Notes: a model not told the origin generated them from the letters alone. DNA of 64,000 nt from Methylophilus sp. TWE2 (GCF_001183865.1 NZ_CP012020.1:1550001-1614000), one strand, 5' to 3'. Shown: positions 28,644-37,719, numbered from the stretch's first letter. Program-made: numbers and translations.

Positions 28644-29138
28644 ATGCAGTTATTACCCACCCCTGACATGATGAAAAAAATATCAGAGTCATGGTCATTT
28701 GTGAGCGGCGAGGCTTTCGAATTTAAGGAAAGTAATCACTACACATTTCACAATCATGAAAACCTCATGGCTGTCATCTTACCTTTATTTGTAGATAGTC
28801 AGCCTCAACGCGAGTCGATCGCGATTGGTTTGATATTGGACGATGCAGAAGCCATTAAAGTGGCTGCACATATGTTTGGTCTATCCAAAGAAACACTTTC
28901 TGCAGCTGACGTCCAGGATGCAAAAAAAGAAACATGCAATATTTTAGGTGGTGGTTTGATTGTGGACAAAAACAGTGAGTTGGGTCTGCCACAAGAGATT
29001 CCATTAGAAGAGTTTTTTAAATTACAAAAAGATGCGACTTTCAGCAGGTTATTCGTTAGCGAAAAGCCGAATGAAGATCTGGTGAATCTCGTTATATTCG
29101 ACGTAAAAAATGCGTTTTCAGGGGTACTTTTATCATGA
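28644..29138 (+). CDS. CheX/CheC-like phosphatase domain protein
   Basis: 164 residues from ATG 28644, with AGGGAG 7 bases upstream; the longer frame from 28566 lacks this. The motif DAKKETCNILGGGL (about residues 94-107) fits the CheC/CheX active-site pattern D-xxx-E-xx-N with a Pro about 21 residues later. CheX-type proteins dephosphorylate CheY-P. It is the first gene of a three-gene set just outside the dif element and overlaps the response regulator gene by 4 bp. Confidence 0.6.
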   Translation: MQLLPTPDMMKKISESWSFVSGEAFEFKESNHYTFHNHENLMAVILPLFVDSQPQRESIAIGLILDDAEAIKVAAHMFGLSKETLSAADVQDAKKETCNILGGGLIVDKNSELGLPQEIPLEEFFKLQKDATFSRLFVSEKPNEDLVNLVIFDVKNAFSGVLLS

Positions 29139-30031
29139 GCACATCAACAGGCAGTGTAGCCAAATTTTTGATTGTGGATGACAGCCGGGCGATCCAGAGC
29201 ATTATTAAACGAGTGATTGAATCCTGTAACTATCCAAAACTGGAAATTCAGAGTGCAAGCGATGCCGAATCTGCCATGGATATCCTTGAGAAGTTCAAGC
29301 CAGATTTAATCATTACTGATTGGCATATGCATAAAATCAGTGGGCTTGAATTTTGCCAGCATGTTTCCCAGACTTATGGAAACAAGATTCCAATTGGGTT
29401 TGTGACGACTGAGTCCAGCCAAGAAAAAATCGAGTTGGCATATCAAAGTGGTGCGAAATTCGTCATTAATAAGCCCTTTCAGGATATGGACTTAAGGACG
29501 CAGTTGGTACGCTTTGTACCACTGAATGGCGCTGCGAAAGCAAGCACAGTCCCTGATGAGCTAAAAAACACAATAAACACCCTGTCGACGCTGTTGAAAG
29601 GCGAACCATTTACTTTCGAGCCCTGCCCTCCACTGGCACTGGCCGACTTCAGTGAAAATAATTTCCTTGGTTTATTTGGTGAAAACGGTAAAACGCCTCC
29701 GGTCAATGCATTGGCGATTATGGATATGGGGGCCGTCGGAGTATTATGGGGCGTCCACAATGATCAGCAGTCAATGATTCTGTCCATTGTCAAAAATGGC
29801 ACTGCGGCTAATGAACAGCTGGACGAAGCACGAAAATTTATGGATGAATTTGGTGCAGGGTTATCGATTGGGTATAAAAATGGCCCCCTTAAACTCGCCC
29901 GTTCAAGTATCGTTAACAGGCAGTTCCCCCGGCTGGAAATGTCTCTTGCCTCGAATGAAGGGCGTACAGACTATAAGTTAACTGTGCCAGGGATAGGTGT
30001 GGGTTATATAACCTACCTTAAGCTAATTTAA
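29135..30031 (+). CDS. Response regulator with C-terminal domain of unknown function
   Basis: 298 residues. An N-terminal receiver domain (about 10-128): acidic pair in FLIVDDSRAI, phospho-acceptor Asp in LIITDWHMHKISG, Thr in GFVTTES, Lys in FVINKPF. The remaining 160 residues (LLKGEPFTFEPCPPLALADF..., MGAVGVLWGVHND...) resemble a CheX-like sheet domain in general style but lack the ExxN motif. Start overlaps the CheX-like gene. Probably a dedicated phospho-relay pair with it. Confidence 0.7.
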   Translation: MSTSTGSVAKFLIVDDSRAIQSIIKRVIESCNYPKLEIQSASDAESAMDILEKFKPDLIITDWHMHKISGLEFCQHVSQTYGNKIPIGFVTTESSQEKIELAYQSGAKFVINKPFQDMDLRTQLVRFVPLNGAAKASTVPDELKNTINTLSTLLKGEPFTFEPCPPLALADFSENNFLGLFGENGKTPPVNALAIMDMGAVGVLWGVHNDQQSMILSIVKNGTAANEQLDEARKFMDEFGAGLSIGYKNGPLKLARSSIVNRQFPRLEMSLASNEGRTDYKLTVPGIGVGYITYLKLI

Positions 30032-30040
30032 GGGACATGT

Positions 30041-30802
30041 ATGGCTTACAGTTTCACTGAGATTGTTGGTAGCCTTGCACTCATCATCAGTTGTGGTGCG
30101 GCGGTATTGCTCGTTAAATTATTGCTCAGCAATACCATGCAACAAGAAAAGTTTTTTAATGCATTGGGGCGATGCCATAGCGAGCTTCAAAGTTCTTCCA
30201 ATAAACTTGAAACACTTTGCACCATACTAGACCGACGTTTCTCAAATATGGAGAATGATTCTGCACAACCAGATCCCATGATAATCAATATGTTACAGCG
30301 GTTTGATAAAGTCTCTCAAGAGCTTCTTGAGTGCGTTGATGATTTATTGCTACCCAATCAATCTCCTGGATCAACCAGGTCTAACGCAGAGCTACCGCAT
30401 GAATCTGTCATGCAGGAAATTTCCAAGTTGCAGTCCAGTCTGGAAGAAATTACTCACCAGCTAAGAAGAGGCAATTATCTTTCTATGGATGAGAATGCCG
30501 AAATGGCGGCAATGCGTAAAAGAATTGAAAGCTACCAGTCGATGGTCATGAAGGCTAGAGCCGATGCTAAGGAGTCAGATAGCATGATGGCAAGCCTCAA
30601 GGAAGAAATCGCGCGACTCAGCAATATGACTGCTCAAACGCTCTCCTCCGCTAACGCAGATACCCCATTGCAACAAGAGGTTCAAGTGTTAACACAAGAA
30701 AAACAAGCGCTTGAAGCAAAACTGGTGGCGTTACAAGATGAAATGCGACGCAACACAATTGAAAAAGAGTTTATTGAAGAGCGGTTTATAGGCCTTTCAT
30801 AA
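30041..30802 (+). CDS. Membrane-anchored coiled-coil protein
   Basis: 253 residues. One N-terminal membrane helix (about 8-28, VGSLALIISCGAAVLLVKLLL), then long predicted coiled coils (about 45-80, 125-250) with a Ser-rich break. No family recognised. It follows the response regulator by 9 bp and ends at a terminator, so it is the third gene of that operon. It may be the output or scaffold of the signalling pair. Confidence 0.65.
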   Translation: MAYSFTEIVGSLALIISCGAAVLLVKLLLSNTMQQEKFFNALGRCHSELQSSSNKLETLCTILDRRFSNMENDSAQPDPMIINMLQRFDKVSQELLECVDDLLLPNQSPGSTRSNAELPHESVMQEISKLQSSLEEITHQLRRGNYLSMDENAEMAAMRKRIESYQSMVMKARADAKESDSMMASLKEEIARLSNMTAQTLSSANADTPLQQEVQVLTQEKQALEAKLVALQDEMRRNTIEKEFIEERFIGLS

Positions 30803-30848
30803 CAATCTATTTCAACTCATCGAGCATCAGGATGAGAAACCATTATTA

Positions 30849-30878
30849 CGCCTCTTTATTTTAAAAGAGGTTTTTTTC
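30849..30878 (+). terminator. Terminator of the CheX-like operon
   Basis: CCTCTTT / AAAGAGG stem followed by T7; it overlaps the last codons of the convergent KfrA-like gene. Confidence 0.85.
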
Positions 30879-31782
30879 TTTCAATCTGTTTTAGCTTATT
30901 GGATGCCACCAGTTGTTGCCTTTGGGAATCTTTTAACTGGCCCTTAATCAGGCTTATGTTTTCGCGTAGTTCGTTGACCAACTTTTGATTCTTCGCCGTT
31001 TGACTTTTGGTGGCAGCATGTTCTTTTAACAATGCTTTTTTTAGCTCGGCGATTTCGGATTCTAATTTATAAACCCGCTGCCGCTCTCGATCAAGTTCAA
31101 TGACTGATTTCGATTCAAGCTTCTTATAACGGTCATCAGCCATTTTCAGTGCGGCATGCAATTTATGTATTTTTGCCGTGAACTCATGGCTCATGTTTTT
31201 GAGGGACGCCTCCAGCGTTGCTTTCTCGTTTTGCAAAGTGATGACTGTTTCTTTATGTGTTGCTAGTACCTGACTATCAATCAGTCTTCTTTTTTCATCT
31301 TCTTGCAGCTGTTTTTTTGCATGCTCGAGTTCTCGTTGCTGTAGCGCATAACGCTCCTCAAGATGCTTTAATTGGGATTTGTATTGTTCCAGCTCATGCT
31401 TGTTCGTGTGTTGCTTGCCATCGATTTCAAATTGGTTAGTTTGATAATTTTGCTTGGCAACTTCCAATGCGCCCTTCCATAAAGTGCTGAGTGCTTCCCC
31501 AGCAAATTCACGTAATGATTCTGGTAAGCCTGGCTGCTCAATATCTACGCGTCTTTTTTCCCTGAGTTCTGACCAGAAACTATTGACCGCCTGGGTCGGC
31601 GTTGCCATCGTTCCTTTGCGTACAAGTTGATATAACTTATTTGCCGTGGGTTGAATGCCATATCTAAAAAACATTAAACGGCAGACCTCACGATATAGCT
31701 CTTTTGTTTGGGGAAATTGAACGCGTAAATTCTCTACATCTTGAACCAGTTTAATTTCGTCTGTATGCGTCAAGCTCATCAT
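30856..31782 (-). CDS. KfrA-like DNA-binding coiled-coil protein
   Basis: 308 residues from ATG 31782. The first 100 residues resemble the KfrA N-terminal DNA-binding domain (plasmid replication-region type): LYREVCRLMFFRYGIQPTANKLYQLVRKGTMATPTQAVNSFWSELREK. The rest is one long coiled coil (about 135-300), the alpha-helical tail typical of KfrA, which binds its own operator and organises plasmid DNA. A perfect 20-bp palindrome lies upstream. Its presence next to phage-like genes suggests acquired DNA. Confidence 0.72.
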   Translation of the reverse strand: MMSLTHTDEIKLVQDVENLRVQFPQTKELYREVCRLMFFRYGIQPTANKLYQLVRKGTMATPTQAVNSFWSELREKRRVDIEQPGLPESLREFAGEALSTLWKGALEVAKQNYQTNQFEIDGKQHTNKHELEQYKSQLKHLEERYALQQRELEHAKKQLQEDEKRRLIDSQVLATHKETVITLQNEKATLEASLKNMSHEFTAKIHKLHAALKMADDRYKKLESKSVIELDRERQRVYKLESEIAELKKALLKEHAATKSQTAKNQKLVNELRENISLIKGQLKDSQRQQLVASNKLKQIERKKPLLK

Positions 31783-31969
31783 CTTTATCAATTCTGGGAT
31801 TGCTTACATTTTTGTGACAAAAACCTGACGCATTTAGTTTGCAAAAAATTGCGTATATTGATTTTCTAAGGACTCAATTTTTGTATTGAAGGCAATCTAC
31901 TCGTGTTTTTGCAACAAGTTAACTGTCTGATTTTTATATTTTAATTTGACTGAATAGATTTTTTATTAC

Positions 31970-31989
31970 GCAACATCTGCAGATGTTGC
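31970..31989. promoter_or_regulatory. Perfect 20-bp palindrome, candidate operator
   Basis: GCAACATCTGCAGATGTTGC is its own reverse complement. It sits in the AT-rich divergent region between the KfrA-like gene (start 31782) and the HTH gene (start 32070). Confidence 0.7.
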
Positions 31990-32069
31990 CACAGGATAAT
32001 TAACATATTTTTGTCATGTGTTAATATTTTTAGCGCAGTGGAAATTTGTCATATCAGGAGAGGAAAAGG

Positions 32070-32441
32070 ATGAAAAATAAAAGAAAATACAAAAAACTAT
32101 ATACGCAAGAATCATTGAGATGGAGCCTCAAAATTGGCGACTATTTGGGGACATTGACACCGCATCAAGCTGTCAGGTTGGTAAACGCTAAACCTGCCAT
32201 TTTTCATCGCTGGATGTCTGGTAAGCTCGCTGCGCCGGTGAGTAAACTTGAGAAAATTAAAAGCTGTGCGTTTGCCGAGTTTAGGAGGCGTCACCGAAAA
32301 GTATCCCGTTTGCAACAGGTAACTGCGTCAGATGTAGAGGTGATCAAAGCAAAATTCTTATGGAAAAATATGATTTTTGACCAAATGAATATGATCACGA
32401 AACGCAGGTTCTGTATTGGATTAAAAAAATTATACAGATAG
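32070..32441 (+). CDS. Small HTH-like basic protein (123 aa)
   Basis: From ATG 32070 with AGGAGAGG upstream; the longer TTG frame (32046) includes the ribosome binding site and is unlikely. Strongly basic. Residues about 15-65 (LRWSLKIGDYLGTLTPHQAVRLVNAKPAIFHRWMSGKLAAPVSKLEKIKSCAF) have the spacing of an HTH and loosely follow the DUF3653 layout of the Xaf-like protein at 27.3 kb. No firm family. Divergent from the KfrA-like gene. Confidence 0.5.
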   Translation: MKNKRKYKKLYTQESLRWSLKIGDYLGTLTPHQAVRLVNAKPAIFHRWMSGKLAAPVSKLEKIKSCAFAEFRRRHRKVSRLQQVTASDVEVIKAKFLWKNMIFDQMNMITKRRFCIGLKKLYR

Positions 32442-32464
32442 CATGCACCTACAAAAGCAGATAA

Positions 32465-32496
32465 AAAAGACCACTTCCAACTGGAAGTGGTCTTTT
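32465..32496. terminator. Bidirectional terminator
   Basis: 14-bp stem AAAAGACCACTTCC / GGAAGTGGTCTTTT with AACT loop; serves the HTH gene and the convergent PEP-CTERM gene. Confidence 0.88.
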
Positions 32497-32535
32497 GTGC
32501 TGGGGTCAACCAAACAGAAGTATTGATTATTAGTA

Positions 32536-33372
32536 TTAAATGCGGCGGCGCGCTATAAATGCTATCAAACCCAATCCTACAAACAACATTGCTGTACTTT
32601 CAGGCTCAGGCACGGTTGTTATGTGACCTGTTGTAATGGCCCAAGTGAAAAATCTGTAACCTTTAGCGGTTATATACTGATTGCCCGCACTGGTTCCAAA
32701 GTGGTACGCATAGTTTGGGTCTGAAGCGAACTCTGTTCCGGTGCTATAAGCATCAGATTGCTCGTTGTCAAATAAACTGCCGGGGTCTTTTATCCCAGCA
32801 TAAAATTGATAGTTCCCATCTTTGTCGAGTAAAGGTCTGCCAATTGACTCCGCATTAAATAGCTCGGCATATTCATTACCCACCGCAGAACCATTTGTGA
32901 CTACGTTATACCCACAATAAGTACTACCGTTATAACCTGTTGTGCAATCGTCATTTACAGGTGCTGTCACAGTTGGTAAACGCCACTGATTATTTCCAGC
33001 ATAGTTAATACTATTAAGGTAGTTGATAAAGGCATGCGCTCCCCACCATGTCGTCTGTCCATTTGATTCAAAGCTGGATGCGTCTAAATAGTATTCAGTA
33101 GTGCTGCCATAACTTTTTCCGGCGCTTGCTTCAAGAATTGCTTCTATGACGTCTTTCGTTCCATTAGCATTTGCATCACTACTGTTAGCAATCATGCTAC
33201 CTAGTAAATTACCATCTTTGGTCCAAGTCACATTACTGACTGAGCTATAGACTAAATCAACACCGTTCGAGCTGTATGAAGTTAATGCAGCATTGGCAGC
33301 TAAGCTATTAATGGTGAGAATTCCAGTAACGAAAGTCTTATTAATAATTCGCATGTCTGAGAAATTAAACAT
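32536..33372 (-). CDS. Exported PEP-CTERM protein with DUF1566-like domain
   Basis: 278 residues. Signal peptide (MRIINKTFVTGILTINSLAANA; the start may be ATG 33354 instead of 33372, neither has a good ribosome binding site). The mature domain has the DUF1566-type fold signature NNQWRLPTV (about residues 128-136), WGAHAFINYLNSINYAG, and a Cys pair (DDCTTG, TYCGYN). The C-terminus TTVPEPESTAMLFVGLGLIAFIARRRI is a PEP-CTERM exosortase signal. Expected to be exported and sorted to the surface or the exopolysaccharide matrix. Exosortase itself is not in the window. Confidence 0.85.
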   Translation of the reverse strand: MFNFSDMRIINKTFVTGILTINSLAANAALTSYSSNGVDLVYSSVSNVTWTKDGNLLGSMIANSSDANANGTKDVIEAILEASAGKSYGSTTEYYLDASSFESNGQTTWWGAHAFINYLNSINYAGNNQWRLPTVTAPVNDDCTTGYNGSTYCGYNVVTNGSAVGNEYAELFNAESIGRPLLDKDGNYQFYAGIKDPGSLFDNEQSDAYSTGTEFASDPNYAYHFGTSAGNQYITAKGYRFFTWAITTGHITTVPEPESTAMLFVGLGLIAFIARRRI

Positions 33373-33479
33373 AAATACGCCACTAATTTTTAGATAAATT
33401 TAGTGGTCATTAAATATTATCTTTGTGACAAGCAGCCACACTTTAATAGACCATGCGGACTAGTTACCAAGAAGCTTGA

Positions 33480-33841
33480 TCAACATACGCTAAAGGTGAT
33501 GGTGTCACTATCTAGCCTTAAGGCTAAACTTCCCTCCCATTCACCATGTCTTTGCTTGTCGCAATTCAACATAACCTGCGGCTTATCAGGCAGGCCCTGT
33601 TTATTAGCCCATACAATAAGGCTATCAGCGACGTTATCAGCAACTGCACCTGACCCTTTTGCTAATATCGCCCAGGTATTATTGCTTCGTCACCTTTGCG
33701 GGCGTAATGTACTAAATGGATATGGCAGTCTAAATCTCTTGCAATCGAACACAACTGGACAACAAAATCCTTCTGTTGGTTGTATGAATCCTCACCAGCG
33801 ACTACCCGCATCAAGCTATCAATGAAAAAGTGTCCTATATG
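33480..33841 (-). pseudogene. Frameshifted fragment of a phage-type DnaB/RepA helicase
   Basis: Minus-strand reading gives FIDSLMRVVAGEDSYNQQKDF, then LCSIARDLDCHIHLVHYARKGDEA, and after a frameshift near 33665 ILAKGSGAVADNVADSLIVW and DKQRHGEWEGSLALRLD. These are the C-terminal motifs of RecA-fold helicase/primase proteins of phages and plasmids (Walker B, HLVHxxRKG, KGSGAxADN, KQRHGEWEG). The 5' two-thirds with Walker A is missing, so this is a decayed remnant. Confidence 0.7.
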
Positions 33842-33880
33842 TCAATCAATCTTGTGATACGTCATGACAATGTTTAGATA

Positions 33881-33906
33881 AACAAAAACCCGCATTTAAG
33901 CGGGTT
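33881..33906 (-). terminator. Terminator of ssrA
   Basis: Minus strand: AAACCCGC / GCGGGTTT stem followed by TTGTTT. Confidence 0.85.
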
Positions 33907-33941
33907 TGTGAGGTGTTTTGGTATTTCTTGATTTTGGTAAT

Positions 33942-34306
33942 TGGTGGAGCTGGGGGGAATTGAACCCCCGTCCGCAAGCCCTCCACAGACAGTTCTACAT
34001 ACTTAGCTGTGTTGTTTATATTTAACCAGGCACCCACCAACGAGCAAGCAGATGACTAGCGAGTTGCCTTGGATTTAATGCCTTACCAAGCAACCCGGTA
34101 AGACACGATCCTCTCTAAATGACGCTGCTGCCGGTTACCCGGCCCGACCGAGAGGCTCTTCGGTGCAGCGTCCGGCTGGATTAAGCAGCCAGAGCGTAAG
34201 TTTCGTCGTTTGCGACTATACTTGTTCAGATGGATTTACGAGGGAACCTGAATCCTCGGTATGCCCTGCACTGCTTTGCAACCCACGTCGAAACCGGGTC
34301 AGCCCC
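33942..34306 (-). ncRNA. ssrA: Transfer-messenger RNA
   Basis: 365 nt. 5' end GGGGCTGACCCGGTTTCGACG pairs with the 3' CAGCTCC-ACCA, the T-arm near the 3' end is GGTTCAATTCCCC, and the tag reading frame (34213 down to 34181) encodes ANDETYALAA and stops. tmRNA releases stalled ribosomes and tags the product for degradation. Pseudoknot-like GC repeats lie between. It is divergent from tyrA. Confidence 0.95.
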
Positions 34307-34320
34307 AATGCAATCTTGCG

Positions 34321-34349
34321 ATTATACGCCTTAAAGCTTGGGGAGCCAA
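34321..34349 (-). promoter_or_regulatory. Promoter of ssrA
   Basis: On the minus strand -35 TTGGCT (34349-34344), 17-bp spacer, -10 TATAAT (34326-34321), 15 bp before the RNA. Confidence 0.7.
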
Positions 34350-34388
34350 ACTTAAGAGCGCGTTTCTATGACATGGTACAATTCGACT

Positions 34389-35258
34389 ATGTTCAAAAAA
34401 ATTGTGATTTTTGGGGTAGGTTTAATCGGGGGATCAGTTGCTCTCTCACTGAAAAAACAGGCAATTATCCCTCAAGTGGTGGGTGTTGGCCGATCTGGTC
34501 AAAGCCTGCAAGAAGCGCTGAAACTGGGTTTGATTGACGTCGCTGAAACAGACGTTGCCCATGCAATGCAAGATGCCGACCTGGTACTCATCGCCGCCCC
34601 CGTGGCACAAACGCCTGCAATTTTACGTTCGATTCGCCCGCATTTAAATGCGGCGACGATCATTACTGATGCTGGCAGCACAAAATCGGATGTGATGGCT
34701 TATGCAAAAGCTGAGTTAGGTGACAAGTTTGACCAGTTCGTCGGGGGGCACCCGATTGCCGGTGCTGAAAAAAGCGGCCCAGCGGCTGCCATGGCTGATT
34801 TATATATTGGCAAAAATGTAATCCTGACGCCGGACGCAGATACACAGTCAACAGCGATAGACAAAGTCACCGCACTTTGGCAACAATGTGGGGCCATGGT
34901 GTCCAGAATGAGCCCTCAGGAGCATGATAGTGTTTTTGCGGCTGTCAGCCACTTACCTCATCTACTGGCATTTGCCCTGGTAGAGGACCTGGCTAAACGA
35001 GACAATGCCGAATTGCTGTTTAAGTTTGCGGCGAGTGGTTTCAGAGATTTTACGCGCATTGCCGGCAGCCATCCTGAAATGTGGCGTGACATTGCTCTCG
35101 CCAACAAAACGGCTCTGCTAGGCGAACTCAAGCTTTACCAGCAGGCCTTGAGTGAAATGACCGCCCTGCTTGAAAAGGCAGATGCCGATGGGTTGCAAAC
35201 CCTATTTGAACACGCCAGCCGTGCCCGCAACGATTGGGCCAAAACTAAAATTCAATAA
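34389..35258 (+). CDS. tyrA: Prephenate dehydrogenase
   Basis: 289 residues from ATG 34389, which places the NAD(P)-binding motif IFGVGLIGGSVALSL at residues 6-20; a longer frame from 34368 exists and neither has a strong ribosome binding site. TyrA features: ITDAGSTKSDV, FVGGHPIAGAEKSGP and HDSVFAAVSHLPHLLAFAL with catalytic His. It oxidises prephenate (or arogenate) in tyrosine synthesis. 13 bp before aroA: aromatic amino-acid operon. Confidence 0.93.
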   Translation: MFKKIVIFGVGLIGGSVALSLKKQAIIPQVVGVGRSGQSLQEALKLGLIDVAETDVAHAMQDADLVLIAAPVAQTPAILRSIRPHLNAATIITDAGSTKSDVMAYAKAELGDKFDQFVGGHPIAGAEKSGPAAAMADLYIGKNVILTPDADTQSTAIDKVTALWQQCGAMVSRMSPQEHDSVFAAVSHLPHLLAFALVEDLAKRDNAELLFKFAASGFRDFTRIAGSHPEMWRDIALANKTALLGELKLYQQALSEMTALLEKADADGLQTLFEHASRARNDWAKTKIQ

Positions 35259-35271
35259 TTAGCATACTGTT

Positions 35272-36552
35272 ATGGAACAATTGCATTTACCAGCTGCACA
35301 TCAAGCTCAAGGCACCATTACCCTGCCAGGATCTAAAAGTATCTCAAACCGAACATTATTACTGGCAGCGTTGGCCGATGGCGTCACGATTATTCGCGAC
35401 CTGCTTGCTTCGGATGACACGGCAAGGATGCTGGAGGCTCTGACTTCATTAGGTGTGCAGCTTGAGAATATTGGCGAAAATGCCTGGCGGGTGACAGGTT
35501 GTGGTGGCAATTTTCCCAATAAGCAAGCGGATCTTTTTTTAGGCAATGCAGGTACCGCATTTAGGCCGTTGACCGCCGCTCTTGCGTTGTCTAAGGGGGA
35601 ATATCATTTACATGGGATTGCCAGAATGCACGAACGTCCGATTGGTGATCTTGTTGATGCTTTAAAGCAAGTCGGTGCACAGATTGCTTATCAGGGAAAT
35701 CAGGGCTACCCTCCCCTGCAAATCTCCCCAGCCAAACTGGATGTCAGCAAACCAATTCAAATCCGTGGCGATGTTTCCAGCCAGTTCCTGACGGCATTAC
35801 TGATGGCGTTACCGCTCAGCGGTCAAGCCGCCACCATTGAGGTTGTGGGTGAATTGATCTCCAAGCCTTATATCGAAATTACCCTCAACCTGATGCAACG
35901 CTTTGGTATCACCGTTGAACGAGATGGCTGGCAGCGTTTTTATATCCCCGCCGCAGTCCGCTACCAATCACCAGGCGAAATCTATGTAGAAGGTGATGCT
36001 TCAAGCGCTTCTTACTTTATTGCCGCGGGTATCCTGGCTGGGGATGTCACTGTTCAGGGCGTTGGTGAAAAAAGCATCCAGGGCGATATCCGCTTTGCAG
36101 AAGCAGCCAATTTGATGGGCGGTCGTATCAGCTATGGTGAGAACCATGTACGTGCAGAGAAAACTGCTGCTTTAGAAGCCATTGACCTGGACTGTAACCA
36201 TATTCCAGATGCTGCGATGACATTGGGCGTCATGGCGATGTTTGCTGAAGGCACAACCACCCTGCGCAATATTGCCAGTTGGCGTGTCAAAGAAACCGAC
36301 CGCATTGCCGCTATGGCCACAGAGTTACGCAAAGTGGGGGCGACCGTCGTTGAAGGCTCAGATTTTATTCAGGTGACTCCGCCAGCGCAGCTCACGCCTA
36401 ATGCGGTGATTGATACTTATGATGATCACCGCATGGCCATGTGCTTTTCATTAATCAGCCTGGCAGGCGTCCCCATTACGATTAACGATCCCAAATGCGT
36501 GGGTAAAACGTTCCCAGAGTACTTTAAGGTATTTGCCGACATTGCTCACTAA
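35272..36552 (+). CDS. aroA: 3-phosphoshikimate 1-carboxyvinyltransferase (EPSP synthase)
   Basis: 426 residues, normal length. Signatures [18 protein letters not shown] (about 21-38), [11 protein letters not shown] (about 90-100), [20 protein letters not shown] and [16 protein letters not shown] near the C-terminus. It transfers enolpyruvate from PEP to shikimate 3-phosphate. [10 protein letters not shown] shows the usual Gly in the class-determining loop. Its TAA directly abuts the stop of the convergent DUF2061 gene. Confidence 0.97.
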   Translation: MEQLHLPAAHQAQGTITLPGSKSISNRTLLLAALADGVTIIRDLLASDDTARMLEALTSLGVQLENIGENAWRVTGCGGNFPNKQADLFLGNAGTAFRPLTAALALSKGEYHLHGIARMHERPIGDLVDALKQVGAQIAYQGNQGYPPLQISPAKLDVSKPIQIRGDVSSQFLTALLMALPLSGQAATIEVVGELISKPYIEITLNLMQRFGITVERDGWQRFYIPAAVRYQSPGEIYVEGDASSASYFIAAGILAGDVTVQGVGEKSIQGDIRFAEAANLMGGRISYGENHVRAEKTAALEAIDLDCNHIPDAAMTLGVMAMFAEGTTTLRNIASWRVKETDRIAAMATELRKVGATVVEGSDFIQVTPPAQLTPNAVIDTYDDHRMAMCFSLISLAGVPITINDPKCVGKTFPEYFKVFADIAH

Positions 36553-36771
36553 TCAGGCCGCGTATGCCCATTCATGCTCGTCAGGTTCTGTTGAGTCTGC
36601 GCCATGCTGATGACGTTGCCAGGCGCGTTCGTGAAAATAGAATACGACTGTGTTGCAGGCAGGCTCGACCAGCGCCATGAGACCACCCACTAGAATGCTC
36701 CCTGTGAACAGGTAGGCAATACTAAAAGCAACGCTGAAATGCAGCATGGCAAATGACATAGTCTTAATCAT
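36553..36771 (-). CDS. DUF2061-type small membrane protein (72 aa)
   Basis: From ATG 36771, with AAGGAG 8 bases upstream; the longer frame to 36834 is unlikely. Two membrane helices (about 5-20 and 24-45) and HERAWQRHQHG afterwards, the DUF2061 pattern (KxxxxRxxxTxxxFxxHERxW). Unknown function. It interrupts the aroA-cmk order on the opposite strand, a small insertion in an otherwise conserved cluster. Confidence 0.75.
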   Translation of the reverse strand: MIKTMSFAMLHFSVAFSIAYLFTGSILVGGLMALVEPACNTVVFYFHERAWQRHQHGADSTEPDEHEWAYAA

Positions 36772-36863
36772 GAGGTGCTCCTTAAGTAACGATGTAGCCA
36801 TGATATAAAGCCGATTAATCAAAATCCAATTCATTGTTTTTAAGTGTTTGATAAATTAAATTT

Positions 36864-37541
36864 ATGAAAGAATCCTTACTCCCTCCTGTGATTGCCATTG
36901 ATGGGCCATCTGCCTCCGGTAAAGGCAGTGTTGCTGAACGTGTGGCAAAACATTTTGGTTTCCACTACCTGGACTCAGGCGCCATCTACCGGTTGCTCGC
37001 ATTCGCGGCCTATCAACAACAAGTTGCCTGGTCAGACGAACACGCGTTGGCTCAAATAGCCGCTAACCTTGATATCAGGTTTGAGCATGGCGAGGCTTAT
37101 CTGTCTGGGGAGCAGGTCAGCTCAGAGATACGGTCTGAGCAAATGGGTAAAGGCGCTTCAGAAGTGGCAGTACATCCTGAAGTACGCACCGCCTTGCTCC
37201 AGGCGCAGCGTAACTTTAGAAAGGCACCAGGACTGGTGGGCGATGGGCGTGATATCGGTTCGGTCATTTTTCCTGATGCAGGTTTGAAAGTATTTCTTAC
37301 CGCGGGCGTAGAAACCCGAGCTAAGCGCCGATACGATCAATTAATAAGCCGTGGTGAAGCCGCTGACTACGCGTTGATATTGGCTGATTTACAACAGCGC
37401 GATTTGCGTGACAGTCAGCGAGCTGCCGCGCCTTTAAAACAACTGCCAGACGCCATTTTGCTCGACACCACCGACAAGAACATCGAACAAGCCGTCAACA
37501 TCATTATCGAAGCCTTTAAAAAAGCCGGGCAAAACGCATAA
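36864..37541 (+). CDS. cmk: Cytidylate kinase
   Basis: 225 residues. P-loop IDGPSASGKGSVAERVA (about 11-27), LDSGAIYRLLA, the NMP-binding insert and VGDGRDIGSVIFPDAGLKVFL, RAKRRYDQL lid. It phosphorylates CMP/dCMP. It precedes rpsA, as in almost all proteobacteria. Confidence 0.96.
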   Translation: MKESLLPPVIAIDGPSASGKGSVAERVAKHFGFHYLDSGAIYRLLAFAAYQQQVAWSDEHALAQIAANLDIRFEHGEAYLSGEQVSSEIRSEQMGKGASEVAVHPEVRTALLQAQRNFRKAPGLVGDGRDIGSVIFPDAGLKVFLTAGVETRAKRRYDQLISRGEAADYALILADLQQRDLRDSQRAAAPLKQLPDAILLDTTDKNIEQAVNIIIEAFKKAGQNA

Positions 37542-37557
37542 AAATCTGCATAAGTCA

Positions 37558-37586
37558 TTGAACTCAATAATTTTTTTGTGTATAGT
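37558..37586 (+). promoter_or_regulatory. Promoter of rpsA
   Basis: -35 TTGAAC (37558-37563), 17-bp spacer, -10 TATAGT (37581-37586), with a leader of about 130 nt before rpsA. Confidence 0.65.
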
Positions 37587-37719
37587 TTTGGATTCGGATT
37601 GCTCAAGTCATGCTTGGGCAATATTTTTTAAACCTTTTCCATTGTTTGCGCCTCTGCGTTGCAATGGCTCGCTGAAAGATGTCTGTCGTTCATGCGAGTA
37701 AAAATTGGACAATTTTTTA

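Noticed and set aside
33403..33825. 140-residue plus-strand frame
   Set aside because: Low protein character, and the opposite strand carries clear helicase motifs, so it is a shadow of the pseudogene.
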